DNA of 64,000 nucleotides from Bryopsis sp. KO-2023 (taxonomy: Eukaryota; Chlorophyta; Ulvophyceae; Bryopsidales; Bryopsidaceae): positions 1,364,001-1,428,000 of the forward strand of contig BSYQ01000011.1 in assembly GCA_030272585.1 (NCBI GenBank), written 5' to 3'. The stretch's first letter is position 1; every line of letters begins with the position of its first letter. Shown here in pieces: positions 1-12,340 of this stretch. Position numbers and translations under genes: made by a program. Below the pieces are notes generated by a model that worked only from the letters and a program-made list of their open reading frames with translations, ran no database searches and was not told the origin of the DNA.

Positions 1-1
1 A

Positions 2-289
2 ATGGCCAAGGAAGAGGATGCGGTCGACTTGGCTTTCGACGTCCAACCGGAGTGTAACGAGGGGAACAGCAGCTCCATCAACATGGAGGCTTGCATTTAC
101 GACTATTTGACCATCAACGGAGTGGGAGGTTTCATGATCCTAGCATACATTCTGCTGGGTTTGGCTTGCATTGGCCTGGTGGTGATGTTTACACTCGTTG
201 CTTTTATGAAAACGAGTTTGATTCCGGCCAAAGCGCCAAGTCCCACCACCCTGGAGCCGTTGATGGATGAAGGCAATTCGATGGCTTGA
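2..289 (+). CDS. C-terminal part of a small single-pass membrane protein (partial at the left edge)
   Basis: The frame is open from the first bases of the window to a TGA at 287-289. It encodes an acidic, Cys-containing segment (about residues 1-40), then one strongly hydrophobic stretch (about residues 43-68, GGFMILAYILLGLACIGLVV) typical of a membrane helix, then a short Ser/Pro-rich tail of about 25 residues. The acidic side has cysteines, which fits an outside or lumenal face, and the tail would be cytosolic. The ATG at position 2 may be internal, because the frame is cut by the window edge and this could be the last exon of a larger gene. I do not recognise the family. Poly-T and poly-A tracts follow the stop within 100 bases. 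Confidence 0.4.
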   Translation: MAKEEDAVDLAFDVQPECNEGNSSSINMEACIYDYLTINGVGGFMILAYILLGLACIGLVVMFTLVAFMKTSLIPAKAPSPTTLEPLMDEGNSMA

Positions 290-2698
290 GTGTCAGTCAG
301 TCCTGGAAGCTGTGACCGCTGCTGTATGACTGTCATGGATGGTCACACTTTTTTGCGTTTTTTTTTTTTCCTCAAGACATGAGTTGTGGTGCGTTGCGGA
401 AAGCATTGTGTTTTGTTGGGAGGGGGACTATTTATGGAATTGAGTGAGGCTGTGCATGTGTGTTTTGCATTCATCGGACGGAGGAAAAAGAAGCAAGAAC
501 AAGAATTTGGTTTGGGTAGGAAACATATGAAAGTGGAGGTCGGCCGAAAATTGCTGTTCATTTTGAAGTATTACATGTGTGGCTGTGTCCTCCTATGGGT
601 GGCTGCGATTTTGTCTTTTGTCGATTTTTGGGAGTTTTATTATGAGGTATTAATCATGAAATCGATTAAAAGAATCGAATTAAAAAACAAAACAAAAGGG
701 AGGGGAGGTGGGGAAAATGAAAAAAAAAAAATACGTACGAGCAAAAACAAAAAAAAAGAAAAAAAAACGAAGAAAAAGGGAGACACCGAAACATTGCTCG
801 GTTCTTAATAGGCTTTTTTTTTTTTGGGAAGGTATTCTTACCCATTTTTGCTTTTGGTGGTGGTTTTGTTTTTGTTTTTTTCTTTAAAGCTTCATCCAGT
901 AGGATAAAGCTGCAATTTTTTTGTTCACTTTTATTATACAATTTTTTGCCTTTTTTTTTGGGTTTAAGTTTAAATCTCAATATTTAAGAATTTTAAGGAG
1001 ATGGAGGAGATATAAAAGCTTTTTCTTATGGTTCTTTTTTGGGGGGGCTGCGCAAAGCGATTTTCACAGTCGCTTATATTTTTCCTGTTTTTTCACACTT
1101 TTTTTTCACTTTTTCTTTTCTTTTTTTTTGGGGGGGGAAACAATTGAATGGATGAAAAAGCAGTCAGGTACAATCCTCCAGTACTTAATGGATGGATGAG
1201 GGAAAAAAAAGAAAGAAAACAAGCAAAAAGTAGCAAGCGCAGTGGTTAAAATTGGTTTTTTTTTGTGTCTGGGAGTCAGACCCTGCCCATGTGGCATTGG
1301 AGGGGGGGGGAGAGAAGAGAGGAGTTGAGCAATCGAACAAACCTTACATTCATTCAGCTTTGCAAACCATAGAAGTACTTTTGAAAGTTGGGAAGAGGGA
1401 AAATGAATGCGGGGGGAGGGGGGTAGCCGAAGAATTTGAGAAGAAAGAAAGAAAAGAGGGTAGGAAGTCGGCGGGTAAAAAATGGGTGGAGAACTGACAC
1501 TGTGACGGGTACAGTTTGCATTGTTGGTGATCTTTGATGTGGTGGTCGGTGCGGAGGGGGTGGGTGTGTAAAAGCGACGTGCTTTTCCTGTGAGAAACAA
1601 CCCTGCCAAACAATGCAGGATTCTACCTTTGCTGCAACCCTTTCTTTTTTGGCTTTGTCACTGGAAGAATTTCAGGACTGGGGCTGTCATATTCACTGGC
1701 CGTTGATGTGTCAGGAATAGCAATTCGAGGGGTGATTGATTATTGATGTTCAATCTTGAACCCTGAACAAGGGGTAGTCAGAATTATGAAATTATGGATC
1801 AGATTATGGCTCGATAGTACAACTTTGACTTTGGGAAGACACCGGATTCCAAACAGGGTGAAACTTGTTCCCTACTGTAATTAATGCCTGGCGCTGTCCA
1901 AAACAAGATGCACCTTGACGAAACGAACTCCCTAAAAGAGTCGATCAAGGGGAAAGAAACACTTCTCTGGCAAAATTCAAAAGTTCATGGGGGAAACGCT
2001 CACACTGTCCTCATCTAAATGGCGGCTGTGTTTGACATCGATTGATTATATATACCATTACGAATACCAATCGAAACTGAAAAACGAGTAACCATTGCAG
2101 AAAGGCCAATGACGTCCCCGCCCGCTCAATGCACTTAAAAAACAAACCATGTGAAAGATCACTTCAAAATCCCAACGTGATCAACCTCGTTTTTTCTGAG
2201 GACATCAGCTCATGCTCCTTCATTATGTATATATTCCTTTTGTTGTTTTTGTCTACATTTTTTGTTCTTGCTTTTTTGTTTCTGAACTCCATGGCCATCC
2301 CTTCCTTTCAAACACCTAATAATTACTAACTATAGGAAAACAGAGAAAAAGAAATCCACACAGCCGCCGGGACTCGATGGTGACGAGAACAAAATTGGAA
2401 ACAAGTCCCCAACAGCTCTTTGCCCTTGTTACACAAATGTCCCCCCCCCCGTTGTGATTTGCAGGAGTTACAACACCCCCAAAAAAACTCTTTTCCTTCT
2501 TTCTTTTCTTTCTTTCGAACCTTCACCTCGAAAACCCCAAACAGTCCTATAATTCATCCATTTTTGCACCTGAGTGTATTGTGTCCAAGGAGTAAAAGTA
2601 TCAAAAAATTTCCCTTTTAAGAATCGATCGCTTATTCAATTCCAACCCCAACAATACAAACTAATCACAGCTTAGCAAGGCCCTTGTTTGGCAACCCT
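290..2698. other. Gene-poor stretch with homopolymer and purine-rich tracts
   Basis: I see no supportable gene here. Open frames on both strands fall in A- or T-rich or AG-rich low-complexity DNA (for example around 700-780, 800-1200 and 1380-1480) and read as runs of Lys, Phe or Glu/Gly. From about 1620 the base composition becomes more even, but no exon with a sensible protein and splice sites was found. The last part is the 3' flank of the minus-strand NACHT gene. Confidence 0.4.
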
Positions 2699-5600
2699 TC
2701 ATGAAACACCTCGTCTTGCAGCCCTCTGAATTTGCTGCAAAAATGGTTGAACTTCTTTCTTGGGTATGTCCCACTTGAACACCTGCCCTGCACTGGGGTA
2801 CAGGACAAGGCGCTGGTGATGCCTTTTGGGGGAATTTTGGATGCTAAGGGGCATGCGGAAGAGCTTAGCTACAATCGTTGGGATGCAGGTTGGACTATGC
2901 GTGGCCCAATAGCCATCCATAAGTTGCTGGAGGGGCAATTTCCCAAGGCGATTAGCAACAAGATGACGAACGTTCTCATCTGAATCCTTAGATGCCCTGA
3001 GTAGGGGCTCTAGTAGGGTTGGGGTATCTTTTGGCACAACCTTCAACGCCTTCCCTAGGGCTCTGACAGCCTCGGAACGAACATACCAATCTGAATCATT
3101 ACAAGCATTGAGAAGGGGCTCCAAGAAGGTTGGGACCTGTCGTGGCGCAGCCTGGATGATCTTCCCTATGGTATGGACAGCAGCAGAACGAACACCCTTC
3201 TCTGAATCCTGACAAGCATTAAGGAAAGGCTCTAAGAAAGTCGGGACCTCTCCTGGCGCTGCCTGGACCACCGTCCCTAGGGTACGGACAGCAGCAGAAC
3301 GAACAAGCTCTTCTGAATCCTGACAAGCATTAAGGAAAGGCTCTAAGAAAGTCGGGACCTCTCCTGGCGCAGCCTCAACCACCCTCCCTAGGGTATGGAC
3401 AGCCCAAGCACGAACCTCCAATTTTGAATCCTTGGAGGCCCTGAGCAGCGGCTCTAGCAGGGTTCGGTTATCTTTTGGTGCAGCCTCAACCACCCTCCCT
3501 AGGGTACGGACAGCCCAAACACGAACCTCCAATTTTGAATCCTTGGAGGCCCTGAGCAGCGGCTCTAGCAGGGTTCGGTTATCTTTTGGTGCAGCCTCCA
3601 ACGCCTTTCCAAGGGCTATGACAGCCCTGATACGAACCTCCCATTCAGAATCCGCACAAACAGTGAACAGGGGCTGCATTAGGTTTGGGACCTCTCCTGG
3701 CGCAACCTCGGCCACCTTCCAAAGGACCTCGACAGCCTCAACACGAACCTCCAATTCTGAATCCTTGCAAGCAAAAAGCAGGGACTCTAGCAGATTTGGG
3801 AACTCTCCTGACCTCTCAGCTGCCTCCACCACCTTCTCTAGGACCATGACAGCCTCAACACGAACCTTCAATTCTGAATCCTTGCAAGCATAAAGCAGAG
3901 ACTCTAACAGATTTGGGAACTCTCCTGACCTCTCAGCTGCCTCCACCACCTTCTCTAGGACCTTGACAGCCTTAACACGAACCTTCAATTCTGAATCCTT
4001 GCAAGCATAAAGCAGAGACTCTAACAGATTTGGGAACTCTCCTGACCTCTCAGCTGCCTCCACCACCTCCCCTAGGACCCCGACAGCCTCAACACGAACC
4101 TCCAATTCTGAATCCTTGCAAGCATTAAGCAGGGACTCTAGCAGGTTTGGGACCTCTCCTGACCTCTCAGCTGCCTCGGCCACCCTCCAAAGGACCCCGA
4201 CAGCCTCAACACGAACCTCCAATTCTGAATCCTTGCAAGCATAAAGCAGGGACTCTAGCAGATTTGGGAACTCTCCTGACCTCTCAGCTGCCTCCACCAC
4301 CTCCCCTAGGACCCCGACAGCCTCAACACGAACCTCCAATTCTGAATCCTTGCAAGCATTAAGCAGGGACTCTAGCAGGTTTGGGACCTCTCCTGATGCA
4401 GCCTTGATTATGTCCCCTAGGGCCTCGACAGCCTCAACACGAACCTCCAAATCTGAATCCTTACTAGCATTGAGCAAGGGCTCCAATAGGGCAGGGGCCT
4501 CCCCTGGCGCAGCCTCCACTATCTTCCCTACAAAGTTATTAATATCACGACGAGCTAGAAAAACAGATTCCTTGAAAGCATTGAACAGGGGCTGCATTAG
4601 GTTTGGGGCCTCTCCTGGAGCAGCCTCAACCACCTTCCCAACGACCTCGAGGGCAGCAACACGACCGTTCCATTCGGAATCCGCACAAACAGTGAACAGG
4701 GGCTCCAATAAGGTAAGGGCCTCTCCTGGCGCAACCTCAACCACCTTCCCAAGGACCTCGAGGGCAGCAACACGAACGTTCCATTGAGAATCCGCACAAC
4801 CAGTGGACAGGGGCTTCAATAAGGTTGGGGCCTGTCCTGATGCACTGATCACATTCCCTAGGGCCTCGAGGGCAGCAACACGAACACACACGTTTGAATC
4901 CTCGCAAGCATCGAGCAGGAACTCAAAAAGGGATGGGAAATTGGCAACTACAGCTCTTGAGCCCTGCAGTCCAGCAGTGAGAAGATCCAGGAGCTCTGAA
5001 CCATGAAACTCCTCTCCCCGTATCAGCTCCATCCCCACTTGAAACCACCCCGTGAGAGACTCCAACACCTGAAACTCCTCTTCAAGACCGGCCAACTCCT
5101 TTTCCAGGTCCCCCCCTCCACTGCTTGTGGCTGCACACAACCACTCATCCAAGAGCCGCACTTGCAACAGCACATGTTGGGCACCTATGATTTCTCGGGG
5201 TTCAGAATCGACCAACTTGAAGAGTTGCATGATCTCCTCAACCTCTCCCCTTTTGCTCACCTCCCCAGCCATGAATGAGAATGTCCCTCTGAACTGATGC
5301 TCATATTTATGATTCGAGAAGAACTTCTCCGCCTTGCCCCGCTCCCGGGGTTCCTTGGACATGAACTGCTTCGCCAGCCGACACCCAGCAAAGTACTCCT
5401 GGAACGTCAGGTGTGGAAACTGATACTGCTTACCCAAGTCTTGTAACAACAAGAAACCAGCATCTTTCAGCATTTCCCTGACACGACCCTCCCCCTCGAT
5501 CAATACTCCATCTACCAGCCCCTGGCTGAGCAGCACTTCTCCACACTCCAGCCCACAGACAGCTATCTGCCCCAACGCATCAAACAGCGCCTCACAGTCC

Positions 5601-8553
5601 TGATCTTGCAGGTGCTGCCCCCTGTGCTTCTCCTTGTATCGATGCCACACATACCCTGTGAGTCTGCCATATAGCCCAGAGAGACTGCCATTCATAGGCA
5701 CTGCATGGGCTCCACCTCCCTCTCCCTTGTCTTGCCACCTCCACAAGGCACACAAGATCTGCAGGTTCACTGGTACGTGGGCTATTGATGCTATGGCAGA
5801 CTGCTCACGGATGAATGCCAGCAGTTCGGCACCTTGGTTCAAAGACAGTTCTTGGTTCACAAATGCTTCCAACTGCGTATCATTGAACCCTGCATGCTCT
5901 ATTTCTATGTCAGCCAAGGAGCGCTCCACCTCTATGCCATAGGGCCGAGATAGGATCAGCAGCTTGTGGGCGCCTGACTTGGCTTGATCTATCAGCTGCT
6001 CACTGGCCCCGTACCGCTCATCCAACCCATCCAGCACTACCAGCGTCGTAGGCTTGTTCAGCATTTGGCTAATTTGATGCCGCAAACGCTTATAATCATC
6101 ATCCTCCCTTGGACCAAAGCAGTTTTTGACAATGGCATTCGCCAGGGTCTCATCCCGACGAAAGCTCACATTGTCATATGCACTTTGCTGTAATGCCCGG
6201 ACTGGCAACACCCACACCGCCTCGAACCCTTGACCCCACGTCCCATTTGCCCAGCGGTAGGCCAGCTTGCGGCTCAGGGTGGTCTTCCCCGTTCCTGGAT
6301 TCCCTACCAGAAGCACCTTGTGAATCTCATGCGCTGGTTTTCCTGGCTGCGTACTTCTATTCTGAAATAGCTCTTCCATGGAAATGGGAGTTCTGACCTG
6401 GTTCATCCGCTCATAATGGGTGCCCAAGTGATCAAGGCATGCACCTTGGATGCTGTCCTGGGGCTTATCGGCCTTGACTGGCTGGATAAGCATGAGCTGG
6501 CACTGGACTGAATCAACGTGCTTTGGCGGCCGTCCGTCAAACAGGGACCGCACTTGCGCAAAGTTATCATGCAGGTAGTAGGCCCTCAGTTCTTGGCAGA
6601 CCTCTTGCATCGATGCAGGGGCCAAGCGCTTTTTAAATTTCCACCAAGATGTTCCACCCAAATCCGGCACTTGAGACACCCCTCCAGGAGCCTGTCTAAG
6701 ACTTGCATTCATCTTCTTAAACAAAACGTCCAAAACAGGTTTTGCTCCAGGAGCAGGCAGGGTGCTGAGTTTCTCCTCCAGCGTCTGGTCTCCTAACCAC
6801 GCTGCGACTGCTTCTTGAACAGCTGCCTTGACCAGTGTGCTACTAGTCAAAATCTCCAAGGCCACTCCAGCATCTTCCTTTTCCACCTCGCCTTGGCCGT
6901 GCACAGCAATGGCAGCCAGGCCCTCCAGCAGCTCCTCCAGGATATCCAAGTCTTCCAGCCAGCACCCCCTATCAGGGATGTTGCAGGAGTGTGCCAGAGA
7001 AGCCAGCTTCTCAACACTGGCCAAGCGTACTTCAGCAGTAGCACCCTCCAGGGCCAATAGGCACAGTTGCTGGACAAGGCCAAAGCGCAGGACCTTGCGA
7101 TCAGCTGGATTTCGCAGAGATGCCTCTTTTTCCTGCGTGCCTTGCAGGCACTCGGAAAACACATGATACTGATTAGTATCTTCCAGATTCAACCGACAGG
7201 CATGTTGCATGGCCAGGTGCCAGTCATACCAGGGCTTTGACTTGACATGCTGGCTGGTGAAGGCAGCTTTCCAGCTCTCATACCCTGCTTCGAAGGACTC
7301 TATATCGAAGTCGAGGGTAGTTAGCGCCTTTACACTTTTGTAGAAGAAAATCACACCCTTCAGCCCCTTACGTGCCCGCCTGAGTCCATCATGAATGCGC
7401 ACTTGATTTCCTGCTGATGCTAGGCGCTGCAAGCTTTGCTGAAGGAGGCGGCCATGGTAGCAGACTGGATAATACTGTGCATTATCCACAATAGCTTCCA
7501 CCCTGGCTCTGAATCGGCTGTAAAGCCCATCCTCTTGCATGGGGTCCAACTGGCTGGGGGCGATCTGCCGGATGAGCATCAGGGTATGGTGCAAAGCATG
7601 GAGCGTACTGCGGTGGGTTGGATAGGCAGCTTTGGTGAAGATAATCCTGGTGGGGTCCAGCTTGGCAAGAAATTCGTTGCCTAACTGGAACATCGAGGTG
7701 GGGTCCCCCTCGAACACATCTATATCTATTGCTTGCAGGGTATACTCCAGCGCTTCGATCAGGTACCTGCTTCCAAGTCTGTCCTCTTGGAATTTGCGGT
7801 GCAAGCTGTCGAAATATTCTCTCAGAACCTCCTTCTGACCGGCACTACCCGGTTGGATGCCTGCCAGGAGACTGTACTCCTTGAGGGCAATACCTTGTCT
7901 TTGGGTCAATATTCCGACAGGCTCCCTGTCGAACCATTCGATGTATGCACGCACCCACTCTTGCAGGGCTGCTCGGTCCTTGGGCTTTTTGGCTAAATTG
8001 AGGGCATCCACCAGAGCTTCTGTGCTGCTGATGTCCTCCTTGGCCATGCGATTTCTCAGACTCATGGAGGCGTTCCCGCCTTGGGCATCTCTTGCCGGAG
8101 TTCGGCATGGTCTACTGCCACCAGCTCCGGCATCTTCACAATTTGTCATGCAAAAAAAAACAAAAAAAAAACAGAATAAGGATGGTGTTTCAGGGCACTT
8201 GACCGAATTTTTTCCATTTTTTTTTTTTCCGCTCCTTTGTTTTTCAGTTCAGATTGATTTCGTGTGGCTGTCATTACCATGTTGCATGCCTCCTTTCAGG
8301 CCTTGCGTTCCGAGATAGATGAAATGGGGGCCCTGTTGAGCAAGCAGCAGATGGATGTGCTGCTGTACATACTTCTCAGGTTTGCCTTGTAGGGCTTGCA
8401 GGGTTGCTGCAACGTCTCCATGGCCCTGACAGCATACTGGCAGCACTGATTTACGGGAAAAGACCCCGAAGCATTCCAGGGCAATGGCTTGCCATCGGCC
8501 AGCTTGGTGGAAAAAGCGCACTTGGTGCCCACCTTGGACTGGGAAGACATGGT
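2699..8553 (-). CDS. NACHT-HEAT receptor-like NTPase (NLR-like STAND protein)
   Basis: The main exon (8133 down to 2699) encodes about 1,811 residues. A preceding exon (8553-8278, about 91 residues) joins it in phase across a 144-bp intron (GT at 8277, AG at 8135-8134), so the N-terminus lies further upstream or uses an internal ATG such as 8149. Residues are counted from the ATG at 8149. A helical N-terminal region of about 560 residues has no domain I recognise. The NACHT NTPase follows: Walker A GNPGTGKTT near residue 612 and Walker B LVVLDGLDE near 706. The HLTFQEYFAG motif near 920 is typical of the helical region after NACHT. About 18 HEAT repeats of 37-39 residues then fill roughly 1065-1765. 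NACHT proteins are known as signal sensors that oligomerise on ligand binding; HEAT repeats here take the place of the LRR or WD40 sensor. A role in immunity or cell death is inference. The very long uninterrupted exon is unusual beside its intron-rich neighbours. Confidence 0.85.
2920..4945 (-). repeat. Coding tandem array: about 18 HEAT units of about 111-117 bp
   Basis: The C-terminal third of the NACHT gene is a head-to-tail array. Each unit reads roughly LLEPLLNACKDSELEVRVEA followed by VxVLGxVVEAAPGEVPN. The middle block (about 3725-4390) has five or six 39-residue units carrying an AAERSGE(F/V)P linker that are almost identical at the DNA level. The outer units are 37 residues long and more diverged. 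This gradient suggests recent expansion or gene conversion in the centre of the array. Confidence 0.85.
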
Positions 8554-9936
8554 CTGAGGACCAGAAAGAGAAAAAGAAAAAAGAATAAATCTAGACACAA
8601 TTCTTTTGAAAAATTGTGTAGGGGTCGAAAGTTTAGTTCAACATGGAGCTTCATTTAATGATTCGAAAACAAGGAATTTCAGGACCCCCTTAAAAATTTT
8701 AGCTTATTTTTTAATTAATTATAAAATTAGAAATATTTATTATGGCAGTAACAAAAAACCCCGATTTATCAGATCCATACATCGATTTGTTTGGGTGCGA
8801 ATGAGTAGAAAAAAAAGACCATGGTTTTTTTTGGGTTTTTTTTCCACAATCAACCATAATGGTTCCATGTAGCAATACAAAAGAATAGTTCTCAATTGGT
8901 GCAAAGATCTGTTGCTTGGACAAGGAGGTTTTTTCCCCACTATCATCGACAGGATAATTTGCAGGCGATAGCTGTTTGTTTGTTTGTTTGTTTTTTGCAT
9001 GGACTAGATTTTTTGCGATTCAATCAGGTTGAATTAAAAAAAATAAAAAATCCAGAAGCAACGTTACAGACACCATAATTCAGCGCTCTCAGCCCGTTTC
9101 TGAAAACCAATCCAAATGTAACGCACTGAGTGAAAGTGACACACTGCGACTCCAAATTCAAACTCGCCAAAAAAAGTTTAGGTCTCCAATTTCGCAACGC
9201 CACAGTAGCACTTTGTTTGTTTACGTTTTCGCGGTCATTATTCTTTGCAGTGCTTTATTTTTCGCGACACTGATTTTCGCGATTTTTTTCCGATCGCGTA
9301 AATCATTCAACGCAGAAAGTACCCTATCTACGGTACAACACCTTGCAAGGGCTGCGCTGATGGGCCTGGTTCGTTTGCTCCAGGAACTGGGCTGGTTAGG
9401 GCCAGTAACGCCGGTGATAGGGTCTGTTCGTGCGCTGGAGCTGCTTGACTTGGCTGCAGCTGCCGAGGTGGCTCTACGTGCATGGTCTGTGAATCGGATA
9501 GGGAAGGCTTCCCTCTGCACTCCCGACAGCCCTTGTGCGCTTTCCTCTCGCGTGTCCGACTGTGGAACCAGGTCGACAGGACGGACACTGGGAAAGAATC
9601 GTGTCGGAACAGTACTGGGAAGCGTACCACGGTGGAGGTAACTCCCAATCCGCTGCGTCAGCAATCGGGGAAACGCTTACCTTAAAGACGTGCGCACGTG
9701 GGCATGCCCTGTGAAAGTCTGTGTGCCTTGATGGATGTGTGATGTTGTGGTGGAATCAAGACTCCTTAGTTGTGTGCCAAGATCAGAGTGCTTACATGTT
9801 GTTTATTCCCTTCTTATACCCAACCTGACCAACCATTCCGTTCCTAGAATTGTGGAAGTTGTAAAGGTACTTTTCCCTGAACCAATCAGCCTGCAGCGAT
9901 CCATGTGACTCATACTAAGTGACAGCAATTCTTATC
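8554..9936. other. Intergenic stretch, no supported gene
   Basis: AT-rich to about 9200, then a more GC-balanced block (about 9310-9680) with overlapping open frames on both strands that give Ala/Leu/Ser-rich peptides without recognisable motifs. The block could be a worn retroelement or a promoter region. I cannot support a gene. Confidence 0.35.
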
Positions 9937-10348
9937 CAGACATGGGCTGAGACCTCTGTGCACAGGACAGGACAGAACAGACTGTCTGTTCTGTGCACAG
10001 GGTCAGACCTGTGCTGCACAGGTGCACAGACCTGTACAGCACAGCACAGACAGGGTCTGTGCAAAATCTGTGCAGTTTCTGTGCAGTTCTGTGCAGATTC
10101 TGTGCAAAATCTGTGCAGATTCTGTGCAGTTCTGTGCAGATTCTGTGCAGTTCTGTGCTGTGCTGTGCAGGTCTGTGCACCTGTGCAGCACAGGTCTGAC
10201 CCTGTGCACAGAACAGACAGTCTGTTCTGTCCTGGCCTGTGCAATTCCGCTGCACAGGACAGGACAGCACAGGGTGCACAGAACCTGCACAGAACCCTGT
10301 CCTGTGCGATGCACAGGACAGGGGTCTGTCCTGTGCAGCCCATGACTG
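9937..10348. mobile_element. Non-autonomous TIR element, CTGTGCA-rich, copy 1
   Basis: A 412-bp element with inverted ends CAGACATGGGCTG and CAGCCCATGACTG. The inside is built from repeats of CTGTGCA on one side and its complement TGCACAG on the other, so that large parts are self-complementary. Copy 2 at 10910-11302 is nearly identical with small indels. No 8-bp target duplication is visible at this copy (left TTCTTATC, right CTGACCAA). It encodes no transposase. The long open frames across it come only from the repeat period. Confidence 0.75.
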
Positions 10349-10571
10349 CTGACCAACTGTGCTTTCCCTTTTTTGTTTTCGTCTGATCGTTTGCAGCAGC
10401 AGCATCTCCACGTTACCCAAAGTTGTGAAAACAATCAAATTATTGGCCTCCTTGTTTCGATAGTGTTTTTCTTTTCTTTTCAGTTTGGGTTGTAGAGCTG
10501 AAAAAAACAACTGAAGATGAGTGAATGTTATGACTAAAAAAGGCAAACAAAAATATGACAATTAATTGAAT

Positions 10572-10770
10572 ATTGTCCAATATTGTCCATTCGTTAACTG
10601 ATCATAGACGTAGCTCTGATGAACTTGGGGGGGCCAAAAAACATGGGGGTGGGCCATTTTAAAAAACAAAGTAAACTTTAACGTAAACAGGCAGTCCGCA
10701 ATTGTTTTAGCGATGCGCCACCGACTCTTTGGGGGGCCAGCCCCCCCCCCCCCCCCCTGGCTACGCCTAT
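10572..10770. repeat. Small dispersed repeat with CATAGACGTAGC / GGCTACGCCTAT ends, copy 1
   Basis: About 200 bp, closely matched by 21325-21516. Both copies share a lead-in (ATTGTCCAATATTGTCCATT), then CATAGACGTAGCT, a G-rich GGGGGGGCCA stretch, and a C-rich end with GGCTACGCCTAT. The inner ends are an imperfect inverted repeat of about 13 bp, so this is probably a MITE-type element. A run of about 20 C lies near the right end. Confidence 0.65.
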
Positions 10771-10909
10771 GGCTGGCTGTAGTCTTCTGTGATTCGTCTC
10801 CTCAATTGCGAATTCGCTCCTATTTAGACATCTTAGTTTAGAAAGAGCAATAATAGCGACAACACTTATAATAATTTTTTCTAGAAAACAATAACAGACG
10901 TCACCCCTC

Positions 10910-11302
10910 CAGACATGGGCTGAGACCTCTGTGCACAGGACAGGACAGAACAGACTGTCTGTTCTGTGCACAGGGTCAGACCTGTGCTGCACAGGTGCAC
11001 AGACCTGTACAGCACAGCACAGACAGGGTCTGTGCAAAATCTGTGCAGTTCTGTGCAGTTTCTGTGCAGTTCTGTGCAGATTCTGTGCAAAATCTGTGCA
11101 GATTCTGTGCAGTTCTGTGCAGATTCTGTGCAGTTCTGTGCTGTGCTGTGCAAGTCTGTGCACCTGTGCAGCACAGGTCTGACCCTGTGCACAGAACAGA
11201 CAGTCTGTTCTGTCCTGGCCTGTGCAATTCCGCTGCACAGGACAGGACAGCACAGGGTGCACAGAACCTGCACAGAACCCTGTCCTGTGCAGCCCATGAC
11301 TG
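10910..11302. mobile_element. Non-autonomous TIR element, CTGTGCA-rich, copy 2, with 8-bp target duplication
   Basis: A 393-bp copy of the element at 9937-10348. It has the same inverted ends (CAGACATGGGCTG / CAGCCCATGACTG). It is flanked by perfect 8-bp direct repeats CACCCCTC at 10902-10909 and 11303-11310. An 8-bp duplication with ends starting CAG is what hAT-type transposases leave, so I class it as hAT-like; no transposase is present. Near-identity to copy 1 suggests recent activity or local copying. Confidence 0.8.
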
Positions 11303-12269
11303 CACCCCTCTTATCACAACTCCCACCCCCTCTTATTTTATTTAGTATTTATTAGTTTTAATTAAAAAAGTGAAAACTCAATTGCGCATCTCCCACCTTT
11401 GATATGCATGAAAGTCTCCATTTTCCAGTGGCAACATTCAGTGATGTTTGGATGTGTTGTTCAAAATCAGTCCTCCCCATTCTCGACGTTGCATCTTCCA
11501 CTGATGTTTCCTTGATCATCATGACATGCTTGCAATTGGAGCTTCCAGAGCAAGAGCAACTAAAACGTTTTTTCAATGTAACTCGTGAGGAATCCCCGTA
11601 ATCATCAACAACAAACCAAATTTGTTTTTTATCATAAAAGGGAGAACGATCCACACAGTTCCTTCAGACTCTTCAGATGATTCAAAGTAACTCGTCCTCA
11701 GCTCCGTGAAAAGTGATTGAAGGGAAATCTTGCTCCACTCCAGTAACACCTGAAAGGAAGATTATTTTTAAGAGGATTCCAGTTGCCAGAGATTTTGGGC
11801 CAGTTTTGTTTTGACCATCCTTATGTCTGCACTAAAAAAATGTTTTAAACGGTTAACAACACATTGACATACCATAATAACGCTGACATGCTCATACGCC
11901 GGTGGAAGATCTTCAAGATCCATGCCAGTCGCCAATGCATTTCCCATTATTTCTTGCTCAATTGTACAATTGCAGCTTGCTACAAATCCTGTACCTTTAT
12001 TAATAAAGAAATATTTCTGAGTTCAGTGATCACTGCATCCATTTCACCATCTGGCAAAAACTCCTTTGCGTATTCACCATAGGTAGCCCCCGAGAACACC
12101 CTGAGGAATGGTGTTTCTTCTCTTGAATTAATTTTAAAAGAAGTGCAGCAGCTCTTCTGTTTTCTTCCATCGTTTCCACGACTCTTCTGTTCACTTCCAC
12201 ATGATATTCGGGTCCAAGGTCGTCCCCAACCCAACCATCTCCATCACCCCCAGCACTTGCAGATGCTGG

Positions 12270-12340
12270 TGATACACGATACGGGACGTTGGTGGACCGG
12301 CCCGCCCCCTTTGCGGGCTGTGCCGCTTTATCCCGTATCA
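12270..12340. repeat. 5' terminal direct repeat of the TRIM-like element
   Basis: 71 bp, TG...CA, identical to 12738-12808. The repeat also has internal symmetry (GATACGGGA near the start, TCCCGTATC at the end). Confidence 0.75.

Noticed and set aside
2920-4945. CRISPR-like array of spaced repeats
   Set aside because: The period is 111-117 bp, the whole unit is coding (HEAT repeats), and there are no unique spacers. The genome is eukaryotic.
1-8600. Bacterial contamination suggested by the long NACHT exon
   Set aside because: A phase-consistent intron precedes the exon, the flanks have the same poly-A/T texture as the rest, and clear eukaryotic genes follow on the same sequence. Ancient transfer remains possible.
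9915-11345. Many long open frames on both strands reading Cys/Gln/His/Thr-rich peptides
   Set aside because: They are forced by the 7-bp CTGTGCA period of the palindromic elements, which keeps several frames open at once. No domain or splice logic supports them.
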